The notes: generated by a model from the sequence alone, not told the origin. A stretch of DNA of 64,000 nucleotides from Adiantum capillus-veneris (GCA_014529385.2 CM043966.1:88192587-88256586); one strand, 5' to 3'; positions 11,946 through 23,879 are shown, counted from the first letter of the stretch. Numbers and translations are program-made.

Positions 11946-12625
11946 TGTGTGCGAGTGTGTGCGCACGCGGATATGTGTGTGTGTGGGAGAGGGGGGGTGA
12001 CATGCATGGGCCACACGCTGCCACGCGGTGGCATGTGGTCCCTTCGCCATGCCCTAAGAGCTCGGTGGCAGTGTATAGCCTATGCATGCCGCCTCCTTCC
12101 ACACATACACACACAAACACACACACTCGGTGTGAGTGCGTGTTTGTGTGCTAGGGGGCGGCCGGGTGTGTGTATGTGGGGGGGAGGGGCATGTGTGGGC
12201 CACACGGTGGCATGTGTCCTCGCGTGACCCCCAGGCGCTTGGCCATGCGCCAAGGATTGATGGGCGATGTGTAGCCCAAAGGCCACGCGTCGACCACCAC
12301 GTGGCCACAAAGCGGCCACGCAAGCCGCCTCGTGGCCACATGGTCTGCCACATGTACTGTCTCCAGTCAATAGTACATGTGGCATGCCACGATGGCCATG
12401 TGCACTGCCACGTCGATGACGTGGTGGCCAGGTGGCATACCACATGTACCTTTGCCCAGCAACAACGTGACCCCATTTTTGGTGCCACGTGGCATGCCAT
12501 GTGTACCGTCACCCAATGACAGTACACTGGCATGCCAGTGGCCACCACACCATCGACGTGGCAGCGCAATGGTCACATGGCATGCCATGTGTACCATTGG
12601 TTGTCGATAGTACACGTGGCAGACC
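11945..12625. repeat. GC-rich block with GT/CA-rich edges and CACGTGGCATGCCATGTG-type palindromes
   Basis: The first part has (GT)n and (CA)n runs arranged so both strands carry them. From about 12190 on, motifs such as ACATGTGGCATGCCAC, GGCATGCCATGTGTACC and CACGTGGCCACAAAGCGGCC recur on both strands. Many overlapping frames are open only because of the GC-rich composition; none looks coding. Composition is unlike the flanks, so this is probably part of an inserted element. Confidence 0.6.
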
Positions 12626-13400
12626 TATTTGTGCACTCTCTCCTAAGAGAGGAACATACAAAACACCTCAAAAAAGGACTTAAGAAATGCAAGACATATA
12701 GAATTTGTCTTAATCCAAAAAAATGTGTTTTTGTGGTGGGGAGACAAGGAGGAATCTTGGGACATATTGTCTCAAAAAATGGCATATCCACAGATTTGGA
12801 TAAGATTAAAGTGATCATCGAAATGCCTAAACCAATCAATGCAAAGAGTGTTTTATGGGACATTGTGGTTATTACAGGAGGTTCATACACATGTATGCAA
12901 TCGTCACCCAACCTCTGTATAGACTTGTAGTGACCTTTGAATGGACATATGAGTGTGAGGAATCATTTAATAGATTAAAATATGCCTTTGTATCTGCTCC
13001 GGTGCTAAAGACACTTGATTGGGAAAAAATCTTTCATGTCCATATAGATGCGTCTGCATTTTCTATAGGATGTATTTTGGCTCAACCATGGATTTCCCTT
13101 TTAACCATGGATTTCCCAGTCAGCTATTCTAGCCGACAACTAAACAATGTTGAAAAGAACTACACAACCACTAAAAGATAGAGACTTGGAATGATTTATG
13201 CTGTTAAGAAATGTTGGCATTATCTCCTCCCAAATAAATTTTTGTTTTTCATAAACCATTAAGCCCTTTTATACCTTGTCAACAAATCATGCAACACAGG
13301 GCAAATCTTAAGATGGTTCATCATATTACTAGAGTTTGAATTTACGGTGGTGGTTAAAAAGAAAAAGACGTATCTCAGAGTAGACTACCTTTCTTGATTA
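12626..13400 (+). pseudogene. Gypsy RT C-terminal part and RNase H
   Basis: Resumes the split RT: HTKHLKKGLKKC, LNPKKCVFVVGRQGGILGHIVSKNGI, then a shift to YYRRFIHMYAIVTQPLYRL, and the RNase H-like stretch FHVHIDASAFSIGCILAQ, SYSSRQLNNVEKNYTTTKR, stop, RLGMIYAVKKCWHYLL. HIDAS supplies an Asp expected in the RNase H core. At least one frameshift near 12855 and stops near 13179 and 13259 break it. The piece between LRIFLK and DLFVHS, which would carry the YVDD-type catalytic motif, is missing or too damaged to see. Confidence 0.8.
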
Positions 13401-13559
13401 CCAAATGGAGAAGCTCCAGAGGGTGTGGATGATGATCTCCCCAATGCATATCTCTTCAATATAGAAATGGTACCTAAGTGGTGCCAAGAGATTGTAAGAT
13501 ACTGTCACAGGGCAAAGAATTTGACAAAATTGACCAAGAACATAAATGAATAACGATTC

Positions 13560-13927
13560 AGCAAGCTAAGAACTTTCAGTTGATTGGTGGATGTTTATAT
13601 AACATAGGCTCCAATGGTATCTTACGTGTGTGCATAAACCCTGAGGAATACACAACCTATTTGGTGGAAGCGCATACTCAAGATTTGACATTTCATTGTT
13701 CACCCACAAAAACTTTTCAATGCTTGCAACAATTAGGAGTGTATTGGCCAACTATGTGTGTTGATGTTCATGATTATGTCACTAGCTGCGAATTATGCAG
13801 ATCAAGCCCATCAATAGAACATGCAACATTGTTTCAAGTAACACTTACGCCAGAATGGATTCAATACATTGTTGAATTTTTGGAGAAGCAGACATTTCCT
13901 GAAAATACCACCAGAGCACGGTAGAGA
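13560..13927 (+). pseudogene. Gypsy extra H2C2-like integrase zinc module
   Basis: Reads LYNIGSNGILRVCINPEE, EAHTQDLTFHCSPTKTFQ, YWPTMCVDVHDYVTSCELCRSS, then EWIQYIVEFLEKQTFPE and a stop at 13922-13924. The His pair followed by C-x2-C matches the H2C2 zinc-binding module that normally occurs once at the integrase N-terminus. A second complete module follows immediately, so the element carries two in tandem. Confidence 0.6.
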
Positions 13928-14580
13928 GTGATAGAATTAGAAGCTCTTGATTTCACTCTAATTAAACATCAGCTTTATAAAAGAGGAAAGGATAACCAAC
14001 TCCGACTGTGCGCAACGGAGATCATGTACATTCCAATCCTGGAGCAAGTGCATGAAGAAATAAGTGGAGGCCATTTCTCAAGGGAAAAGACAACAAAAAT
14101 TTTCCTCACCCCTAGAATATGGTGGCCAACATTACATATGGACACGAATGAATATACAAGACGATGTGAGTCTTGTCAACACACCACACTGCCAATAAAA
14201 CGAGATGAGATGCCATTACAACCAATGATGGGAGCTAGAGATTTTGCTAAATGGGGAATAGACTTTGTGGGACCAATCTCACCCCCACTTACAAGACATA
14301 TGTCCAGTATATCTTTGTGGCCATGGATTATCTCACTAAATGGGTCGAAGCTAAAGCTACACAAAAAGCTGATGACAGGGCTACTATGCAATTTCTATAT
14401 GAAAATGTCTTTGCTAGATATGGTCTACCTTTAGAAATTGTCAGTGATCGGGGCACACATTGTATAAATGAAACGATTGAGAGTCTTCTTGGAGAATTCA
14501 TGATAGTCCATCTTAAGTCTACTCCATACCACCCACAGGCTAATGGACAGGCCGAAGCTATGAATAACACTGTATGAACG
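13928..14580 (+). pseudogene. Gypsy integrase, H2C2 module and catalytic core
   Basis: H2C2 module: VHEEISGGHFSREKT and YTRRCESCQ. The core is DDE type: WGIDFVGP (first Asp), IVSDRGTH (second Asp), YHPQANGQAEAMN (Glu). All three catalytic acids are present, but a one-base frame change near 14280 splits the core, and a TGA ends the frame at about 14577 after NNTV. Integrase inserts element cDNA into the host chromosome. Its place after RNase H fixes the Ty3/gypsy assignment. Confidence 0.85.
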
Positions 14581-15100
14581 ATCTTAACTAAGATAGTGTC
14601 AGAGTCTAGAACGGATTGGAATCATAAGTTACATTCAACATTGTGGGCTTATAGAATTACTTATAGAACATCGATAGAAACAACACCGTACAAAATGGTG
14701 TTCGGCCTTAATGCTATATTTCATATGGAATTCCTAATCCCAACACTAAGAGTAGCCAAGAAACTAGAGTGCACAGGTAATGAAATGTCTTCATGAATGG
14801 ATGACCTAGAAAAGCTAGATGAGCTTCGCATGAAAGCAGTAGCTTCCATCTATGCGCAAAAACAAAGGCAAAAAGAGTTCTTTGATAAGCATGCACGATC
14901 AAAGGAATTCAAAACAGGCGATTATGTCCTGATTTACGTCTTAAAACAACATGCTAAGAAACTGAAAAAGTGAGGGATGGGACCCTTTGTGATCAAAGAC
15001 TTATGACCAAGTGGGGCCGTAAAGCTTGCTACATTGGATGATGAAGAAATTCCTAACTGTATTAGTGGATATCAACTAAAAAAATTCATCTAACACTAAC
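14581..15100 (+). pseudogene. Gypsy integrase C-terminal region
   Basis: Continues after the TGA: TDWNHKLHSTLWAYRITYRTSIETTPYKMVFGLNA, the common region after the plant gypsy integrase core. A TGA follows at about 14794-14796, then RMKAVASIYAQKQRQKEFFDKH and further stops. It ends around KKFI near 15090. The first 66-codon stretch is well matched; the remainder is degraded. Confidence 0.75.
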
Positions 15101-17900
15101 CCAAAGTATGCTTCAACAAATCCACAAAAAAAGAAACAAACACAAGAGAAACAAAACATTGTTGCGGAAGCTCAAGGAGAGGCCAAGAAACAAATAGCTT
15201 CTTCGACAGTCACAACAACATGGACAACCTCTGAAGATTAATTCCATTCAAGTAATAGACTTTGACACAGAGAACATGCAGGATCTAGAAATTGGTGTCA
15301 AACTAGGACACAATCAAGTGGAGATGATAGCAATGCTTGATTCATGTGCACAAGGCAACTTCAACTTGACAATCAGTTACAGGAGACAAAACAAAACCTC
15401 CATAGTTATTCAGAATACTCGATCAAGGTAGTGGGATGGACAATACTCATGGTACATATTAACCAATATATCTATCCACAAAAATTTTATGTGGTAGAAG
15501 ATACGCACAGGGCAACTTTGGCAGAGAAGGTATAATGTACAACTTGACTAGAGCTCTAATACAGTACTTATCCAATCCGATTGAGGAAAACAATAAGTTT
15601 TCTTTGCTGAAATAGCTACATACAAACCATTAGTAATGCACCTAGTGGATAAAGGTAAGTTGCCCTTATAGACGACCATTGCCAAACAATGGGTTCCAAA
15701 GAAACCTTCAACGTGGGAAAGGGTCAGTATGGAAGATACTCTTACACACGACGTGAGTTTGACCAATCATAATCAATCAATGAGAATTACAAAAGCAATC
15801 CACGACAAACCCCACATACTCTGCAAAGCAAAACTATCAAGCAAACTTGGATAAGGAAAGATCAAGTTGCTAGGGTTGAGAAAAGAGAATTTGCAAAAAA
15901 CTCTCCAATTACATCCACTACAAACAAAAAGCTGAAATAGTCATCTTGCCACAAGCAGATATGGGTACCAAAGCAATTACTTATGGCTCAAAGCAAGCTT
16001 GCAAAAATTTGGATTCAAAAGCAACAACGTGAAGAACTGCCTCAAGTACACTTCTTTAACAAACAACCAAACGCCTGTTCCAGTCCATCAATACCCACAC
16101 TTCACATTTGGATCCCTAAACAACAAACAGAGAAAGATATTAAATCAATGAATAGCCACATGGCTTCACAAATTATGTTGACTATCAAAGACAGAGCAAA
16201 GATAATGGAGAGCTTGTTATTTCACCGCTCTCACCACGGTCATAATTTCACAAGAAACTTCCACATCGAGTCATGCCAATAAGCATCATGCTTATACCTT
16301 ACTTGTGCACAAAAATGAATTTTCCATGCATTGCTTGAGTATGCATATAGGGCTGCATTACCTGGCTAGAATTAGCACCTTTTGATTCCCATACAGAGCA
16401 CATACCCTCGGGCGATACACCGTCGTCCAAGAGGACTTCGACTAGGAAGGGGGGAGGCATTCTTAGTGCAGAACCGACACGCTACAAGTGTAAAACAAAG
16501 GGCATTGTTTTCCATAATTTTACGGGTTTTTTGTGTTTGATTACGAGAATTTTGACCAAACTAAGTATATATGCCCTTAGTTAATGTGTTATAACAGGAG
16601 ACAAAGGACAAACACCAAGATGAGCCTCTAGGTGTGTATATATATTAAAAAATAGCACTTTTCATGCTAAAAATGTGAGAAAATAGAGAATTCCAACCAA
16701 AAATACTACGAATAGATATAGTGATTTATTATGCTATTATCTAATTATCTTGAGTTTTGAATATTTTTGGGGTCAAGTTAGCTATTTTCCTTCTATTTTT
16801 GTTAGTTTTCAAAAAAGAAAAAAGAAAAATAGAAAAAGCGAGTGCTATGGCGACATGGGGACAAAATAAAAACATGGGAGTGATCAATAAGTGAACGACA
16901 ACTTATGGTGAAGACGAGGTCCAAATATGAGAAAAGTTGCAAAAAGCCGATTTGGCCAGTTTTTGGGCGAATTGACAAATTTTCCGAAAACAGAGCAAAC
17001 GGAGTCCAAATGAAGGAATTTCTAAGCCTACAATACATTTTGCAACAAGATTGGATCACTTGTCAAATTTGGTAAAAAGTGGTTTGGGAAACCCCGATAT
17101 AAGTTTGTTTGGGCCACTTTTTAGCTCATTTTCACTATTCACAAGTGAGAGAGAGCTTGAGAGACCTAAAGCGTGCGGACCTTCTACGACTTTGTATGAT
17201 GCACATGACGCACCAACCGGTGCTAGACATGAGAGATAGACTCGTTACATTGTGTTCTTCTTGTTCAATGCTCCCTTCGTTGCGAAAAACTCCAAAAAAC
17301 GAGAATGTGGCATCGCGGGAAAAAAATCGAAAAAGAGCCATAACGCATCAACCCCACTGACTTGGTAGCTACAAGACTTGACAGGGTGTTAACCCTTACA
17401 TAATAGAACACCTCTATGACCTCCAATGTGGATTTAGGTCAATTGGAAAAACCCTAACTTCTTCGGGCACAAGAGAAGAATGGATTGCTGAAACAACTCA
17501 AAACTTCATGAGAAGTTATGTCTCAAGCATGTCTATAAGCCAAGGTAACCTAATCCCGAATCGTCATCAAAAAGTGGACCAAAACATCAAGATAGTTTTT
17601 GAACACGCAAAACATCATTTGTTCCTCACGCCCAAGCAAGATGTCCGTTTGCCACCAAACTTCACAGGCATCATCAACATATCATCGACAACCAACATGT
17701 AAGGTCAAACATCAAGAAAAATTTTCACCAGATTTGGAGCCAACTAGGGTATTTAAGACCCAAAAAACGCAAAATCTCAGCCTAATCTCGTTATTTGGCT
17801 TGGGACTTATCAAAAGTGCTACAAATCAAGTGCAATCTTATACACAATATGCACATTGCCTATACATCATATGCCTATGCTCAGAAATACATTTTTCAAA
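15101..17900. other. Non-coding sequence after gypsy pol, with a polypurine-like run
   Basis: No convincing gene is present; the short ORFs have no domain or codon character. At about 16446-16457 the run AGGAAGGGGGGAGG could be a polypurine tract priming plus-strand synthesis, followed by TGCAGAACCGACACG, a possible LTR start. From about 16500 on, AT-rich sequence with TATATATG near 16565 would fit an LTR, but I could not pair it with a 5' copy. Confidence 0.35.
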
Positions 17901-19400
17901 GAAAGGCATTATACGTGTATAAAGTCTACACCTCACAGAGGAATTCTGCCAGCACTCTGAACATACACAATTATAAACCATATCCTATATAATAGCCTAT
18001 ACACCCAATTTGGATAGCTTTGGGTATGTTTTGATCACCAATCACATCAATTTCCCAAATCAAAGTGACATAAACTGTCTCTATGACCTTGAGCTCAGGA
18101 ACACTAGTCCAACTCCAAATTTGCACCTATTAGAGCCATGCACACATCAAGAGCTACCTCTACCACAAGTATAAGACAAAAATCTCACATGAGACTTTAT
18201 ACGTGTATAATGTCTAAAAGTCTTGAGTGGACAGAATGTTCTGGTTCTGGAAATTCCAACTCTTTATACACATCATTATGGAGCTACCCATCAAATTTTC
18301 ATCACAATTGGATGTCTTTTGACATTCAATCATTCCAAAGAGTATAATTCTGTGTGTAGAAACTTTTTGAATCTCTTTGACACCAATTGATAAGCTCAAA
18401 TTCAAATCAGAGATCATGGACATCTTGAACAACCCATACACAACCTATCTGTGGAATCTCAAGCTGTTTTGCATCAGAACACTTTATACGCGTATAATGT
18501 CTCATGTCTTATACATATACCAAAATCCACATTTTTCATCAGAGGAATGTTCACTATATTATATAAAAGCCATACATTCAATTTGGACAAGGTTGTGACC
18601 ACTTGGAGCCCAATATAAAAAAACCTTGGCAAAAAGAACATTCTACTCCCACAAATACATAACTTGTCTCGAAGTCAAAATCTGAGATGATCAAAAGAGT
18701 TCCAGTCACATGGGGATGCTACATATGAAGTTTGGGCCAAAAATGTCTAAAGAGACAAGATACATGTATGATGTTGCCAGAAGGCTAAATAGTAATTCTG
18801 GGGAGATTTCTCACTTCCAATGTCTTGACCCCATTAATATTATCCCAAAGCCCAATCCTCATCAAGACTTCTATCTGTATACCCATCTTAACCCAAGTAT
18901 CGTAATCCAAATCTCTATGATTAATTATGGGCTCCAAGCACATAAGGAGAAATCCATATCAAATTCCAATATCATAGAGGGATATGCCATACTAATGCCC
19001 ACTTACACTTCATGTTTGAGTCATTTTTAACAAAGTACACATCATATGCGTATGGTGTCTCACTAGCCTAAAAATGACCCTGAAGACTAACTTGAACCCC
19101 TCTAAGCCTTTACAACATGATTATGAGAGCATCTACCCATTTTCACCCCAGTTAAGCCTCATTTACTCAAAACTAAGACATAATCCAACTTCAAAGCATG
19201 TAGGGTGTTCTAATGGTCACAGCTTGTCCAAATAACATCCAAATTAAAAGTCAGACATATACTCATGGTGTACATGATAAGAGCTATGCACATGTGAAAT
19301 ATCACTCAGTTCTGAGCATCTAGATATTATGCGTTTATAATGTCTCACAACATAGATCTGCACCCAAAATGTAATTATGACCACATGCACTACACCCTCA
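17900..19400 (+). repeat. Leader tandem repeats (about 285 bp) with central palindromes, block 2
   Basis: Six diverged units are marked by palindromes at about 17905, 18192, 18481, 18753, 19037 and 19322, spaced 272-289 bases. Their centres read TATACGTGTATA, TATACGCGTATA and similar, with AGACT/TGTCT edges. They belong to the same family as block 1 (1.6-2.6 kb). As there, they end just before an ORF, at about 19514. Confidence 0.75.
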
Positions 19401-19513
19401 GACCCTAATTGGCTTGTGTCTCCATTTTGAAGTCATTTGGATAGCTAGAAACTGGGAAAATGCAAGATTTTTTAAGACATCTCTAACTTTTGCACTTGGA
19501 GTGCTCACTGGAT

Positions 19514-22500
19514 CAATGGAGGCCACTAAATCACCAACAAAGAAGAAAAGAATGTCCATGGAAGACATTATTGCAGCTAGAAAGCCTTATACACTTCCAG
19601 AACAGACACTAAAACCTGCTAAGGATTGGGTAGATGAGGCCACACTAGAAAGGAAAGGTTTCGTTGTATACCAAGGTACCTTCAAAGACCCACAAGAAAA
19701 CATGATGGATATCCCAATGAGTCCATAGGAGATGTTAGAATATGCAAATAAAGAAGAAACCCTCACCTAGCTGGAAAGGTCAAACTTATACAACTTATTC
19801 AGAGCACCACCAATGGGTGTGGATATGCAGAGAGTCTATGATCTAGTCAGCTCAATTCAGAAGGACAACAAGGTAGTTATTACGGTCTTAGATGGACAGA
19901 AGACAAAGATGTTGATCACACCTCAAACCATAGTAGATGCATTAGGGCTCCACAATAAAGGAAGCTCAGTTAGGGAAAGAAGAGATGAAGTAAAGGTCTA
20001 CACCCAAAAAAAGCCTAATTAGACGTTTGAAGACCTACTGGACCCAAGAGCTATAAAGATCTGCAAGCTCTACAACCAGTACTTCCATGTTTGCAATAAG
20101 CGGCCCCAAAAATACACAACTCCTCCCCATGCAATGGCAACAACCATAACTTGGGCTTTAAAAAGCCTTATTTCCAAAGAAGTGAATTACGCCCAATACC
20201 TGCATGAGTAAGTGGTCAGCATGGGCATGGAAAAGCCAAAGTACATTGGAGGAGGAGAAACACTAACAAAGATTGCATATGAAGCCATCTGTGCTAGAGG
20301 ACAGTGGCATGAGCCATCGAGCCACCAACACAGAACAAGTGGTTCAAGTTGAAGCTAGATACAAAAGAAGAACTAGTGATTGTAGTGGCTCCACTAGTAA
20401 CCAGACGACTATAGATAAGGCTAGAAACAGTACCAGAGGAAGAGCCTGTGGAACCTCAAAAGAAAAAGGAAAAGATGGAAGTGATTAAAGAAGCAAATCC
20501 CAAGGAAACACACAGTCAAAAAGCTGCTTGGATTGAGAGATTGATTGAGCAGTTTAAGGAAAAAAGAGCACTCAAAGGAGACTTTGAGGAATACTGGGTG
20601 CCAGACCTAACAAAAGTCAGCGAAAGCTCCTCTAGACCTCTAGAGGATCAATTTGATCACTACATCCGAGCATATGAGGAAACAGAGAGGGTTCTCAAGT
20701 AGTAGAGCTTAGAGCCTTTCACAATGGAGAAAGTTCAAGACATTAAGAAGAATCTAAGAGAAATGCCGAAACCTCCAGCTAGGCAGTAGCAAGAAGGTGA
20801 CAAACCAAAAGTTGAAACCCCACCACCTTCACCATCAGGCTCTTCCACCGCTCCTCCGAGTCCAAAACCCTCAACATCCCAACCACAACCCTCACCAAAA
20901 CTAACAAAAGAGGCAGTACCTCGACCAATAAACAAAGAGAAAGAAGAAAGGGACACCTATGAAGACCTCCTTCAAGCCGCATATACAATGGCAAAGGCTT
21001 CAACAATAGTTTACGGCACTCCAACTCCACCATGGTTTGCCAGACAGAAACAAGAAATACAGGATAGCTCTGCTAAACAGATAAGAGCTAGTGGATCATA
21101 GGGACCAGAGCTATATCAAGAAATGCAGAGAAGATCTCAAGAAAGGCATTCCCCACAGCCTGGAGTGCTAGGGTTGGTCCACATCCTGCAACAGCCACAA
21201 TGGAGACCATTGGCCAGCCCGTGGAGAGCACCTCCAGCAGGGGTCATGCTAAGTATGGGACATCAAGTTCCTTTTGATCGCCCTATCAATAGGCCATCAA
21301 CCAGAAACTTGGTAGCAACAAATGAATATGATGTAAGAGTCGCATATTGGATACTTGACAGAGTCAGAATGCGGTCTCTGACCATTGCTGAAAAAAAATA
21401 GTTTGCTACGTACCACAAAAGATAATATGAGAGTGGAATATGATAACCTTTCGAGCATGGTCCAAATTACCCAACTGAAAGCTGAGGAAGTCAAAAAGGA
21501 TCTTGATACTCTCAATGCAACACTAAGAGAGGCGGAGAGTGAACAAGATACTCTAATACTGATAATGGTAGAGGTTTTGAAAGAAGTCAAGACTCTCCAA
21601 GAAGAGAAAGAAAGAGTAGAAGATGAGCTAGAGCTAGCGAGAGATGAAGTGCTGGAGCTGAAAGAAAAATTAGAGATCCATGACTTGAAAATCAAGAGAT
21701 TAAAGGCAACACCAAGGGCTGTGTGGGAAAGTGCAGGGGTAGATAGTCAAGTTGTGCAAGCCTTGGAAGCACAAATCACCACCCTCCAAAAGGAATTACG
21801 GATAGAGCAAAGACAATGAATTCATATAGCAGAAGGATCTCTAGCCGCAGAGGAAAGAATGAAGGCTAAACACAAAGAGCTTCAAAAAGAACATGAGGAT
21901 CTTCAACAAAAAATGGCTACACTACAAGAGATGTTGGTAGACCAAGTAGAAGAAGCTGCTAAAAGAGGTGTGCTTGCTTAACAACGGCTAATGGAATACA
22001 AAGAGAAATAGCCAAAGCAAGGACACAAGACATGGAATCAAGGCCCAGTGATCTAGGGACAAATGCCAGAGATGAGTCCATGGAAGTTCCTGAGGATGCA
22101 GAAGATCTACAGCACCAAGAAGAACAGATAGAGACACAAGTAGAAAAAGGGCAATCATTGATTGTAGAAAAGGAGACACGCCTCTAGATTTTGATAGAAA
22201 AGTCCATAGTGGAGGACCACAAGACAGCCTTGGAATGGGAGACAAGAATGCTACATTCTGTAGGAGTCCAAGGGCTTGCCACAAATGTGCTTAGGGAGGA
22301 ATGGATGCAGCTTATGCTCCCATAACCTCTCCTAAAGTATGAAGTGATGGTGATTAGAAAGAGGGTCGAAGCAGAAGCAATGGAGCTAGTTTATGATGGA
22401 GATCTAGAAAATACAAAGTTTGTAAAGAAAATAGTGGACTCCCAACCATGATGGAGAAAATCTTGGCTCCTCAAGTATCCAGGATTTCTAAAGTACTTGG

Positions 22501-22757
22501 TGGAAGCCCCAAAGATTATCAGGGATGACATCTTATTCTGCCCAATCCCTCATTTACGCACATGGACAAACCATTTTAGAATCGTGAAGAGACATCCCAA
22601 CGAGATTAATTACCCCTCTGTGCCACCACCCAAGGAAGAAGAGAGAATAAGTGTCTCTTATATGGTGAAAACCCTAAAGGGCACCATTAAGACTTTCACT
22701 GGCTCTCCTAACTTGACGTGTGTGATGATCAAAAAAATCTGCAAGATTTTACTGGTG
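19514..22757 (+). pseudogene. 'ORF-X', broken coiled-coil protein of a retroelement, copy 1
   Basis: A long decayed reading frame in pieces: 19514-19728 (MEATKSPTKKKRMSMEDIIAA), 19813-20022, about 20030-20320, 20448-20702, a Pro-rich part to about 21050, a long coiled coil (21385-21819, heptad-rich Glu/Lys/Leu), and a C-terminal region ending KKICKILL at about 22750. The matching minus-strand copy at 61394-64000 shows this is one protein family: globular N-half, basic/acidic KAAWIERL segment, Pro-rich linker, coiled coil, C-terminal ERISVSYMVKTLKGTIKTFTG block. No RT or protease is seen. The copia 5' LTR begins at 22760, cutting the C-terminus. Function unknown; a gag-like structural protein of a non-autonomous LTR element is one possibility. 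Confidence 0.55.
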
Positions 22758-22759
22758 AC

Positions 22760-22975
22760 TGTTAAAGAATATGTCCATTGTGCTATGGGCAGCCGGACAC
22801 TGACTATACTATGTTGTAAATATGCTTTGGATAATAGTTCGAAGAGAAGAAGAGTGAGAGCAGCACGTTGAATGGCTGCTCTGCAGGGTAACGATTGTGT
22901 GTATGTGTGTCTCAATGTGTGTTGGTGTGTGTGTAGTCTTCTTTCCTACCTTCTCCATCACCTGCACACTCTACA
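22760..22975 (+). repeat. Copia 5' LTR (216 bp)
   Basis: Starts TGTTAAAGAATATGTCC and ends CACACTCTACA, the TG..CA borders of an LTR, three bases before a primer-binding site. The start is repeated at 60074, right after the polypurine tract at the other end of the element. GT-rich near its 3' end. Confidence 0.8.
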
Positions 22976-22978
22976 AAG

Positions 22979-22990
22979 TGGTATCGGAGC
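22979..22990 (+). promoter_or_regulatory. Primer-binding site, initiator tRNA-Met type
   Basis: TGGTATCGGAGC lies 3 bases after the LTR end and matches, with one mismatch, the complement of the 3' end of plant initiator tRNA-Met (commonly TGGTATCAGAGC), the usual copia primer. Confidence 0.85.
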
Positions 22991-23879
22991 CCAGTTTAAG
23001 GAGCTACAGTCAATACACAGATTTCCGCAGCTCTGAAAAACAGCCAAAAAGAGAGGTTTTTTTGTCATAACTCCCTCACCCGAACTCGGAATACAGTGAT
23101 CCAAGAGTCTATCTTTATGTTTTTGGGCATTCTGGACGCATTGGCATACTCAAATTTGCCAAAATATGCAATTTTTTGCAGCAAATAGCCAGCTCACACA
23201 AGCATAGGATATTTCCAGTTTTGTGCTCAGCAGTAGATTTACAGGTTACAGGTGAAGAATTCAGCATTTACACAGGTTTTGGAGAGCAACATAGAGCTTT
23301 TGCATCATGATATTGTGTTATCGAAGATTATGTTCGGTTATTGTGGGTCCGTTATGGACAGCCACCTATGTAAGAAAGGTTGTGGGAAGAAGTTGAGGCG
23401 GTTATATTGTCAGATTGAGTACTTTGTGGTTATGTATGGATATGCGGTTAATGTATTTTGGAAAACTGCAGCGTTTGTGAGGGTCGAGTGAGGTTTTTTG
23501 AAGCTTTGCCTTGGGAGCTTTGGTACCTTGGTAAGGTGGATTAGGTACTAGAGCGAACCCCCGACTAGCCCCGTGAAAGACCTCATATGTCGTTTACGAC
23601 TATGGGATGAAGGTGGATGTATGGATATGTGGTACAGGACAGCGTATGGATTGCGTTTGCATACAGGTCCATGTAGACATTGTTTTAGAGTATTTATGCA
23701 TAGTATTGAGTCAGTCTGTGGCAAAGTGAGTCAGTGGATTTTCCCTTGGCAGTGTGAGATTTTCTGTCAGTGTTTATGAGCACTTTGGTTGAGACTGTCA
23801 CTTGAGATATTGTCCAAATACAAACGAAACTCTACCGAAATTTTGTCAAAATCCTTTGGAAGAAATTGAGAGAGTGAAA
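22991..23879. other. Copia 5' leader, non-coding
   Basis: Nearly 900 bases between the PBS and the gag start codon. Small open frames (for example 23252-23491) lack domains. Nothing else is recognised. Confidence 0.6.

Larger units (their letters stand above)
8598..12625. mobile_element. About 4 kb of inserted DNA splitting the gypsy RT
   Basis: RT similarity stops at about 8597 and resumes at about 12626 (DLFVHSLLREEHTKHLKKG), so the intervening DNA was inserted or is a compound of insertions. The left end reads GGGGATATTTCCAGGCGAGC followed by TATTTTTGGTGAGCGC, similar to the ends of the Mutator-like insertion at 40325-44300. A minus-strand transposase relic lies inside. I could not find a matching right end or target duplication, so the right limit is approximate and several elements may be stacked. 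Confidence 0.55.
2722..15100 (+). mobile_element. Ty3/gypsy-like LTR retrotransposon, internal coding region, decayed and interrupted
   Basis: Domains read gag, CCHC knuckles, protease, RT, RNase H, integrase, which is the Ty3/gypsy order because integrase is last. Every part is broken by stops or frameshifts. RT is split at about 8.6 kb and resumes at about 12.63 kb. Key residues are lost in protease and RT, so the copy is inactive. LTR limits were not established; a purine run at about 16446 may be the polypurine tract. Confidence 0.85.

Noticed and set aside
12054-12569. Long overlapping ORFs in the GC-rich block
   Set aside because: Open on several frames and both strands because of composition; peptides are His/Trp/Cys-rich repeats without a domain.
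23252-23779. Small ORFs in the copia leader
   Set aside because: No recognisable domain and no codon bias; they fall in the expected untranslated leader.
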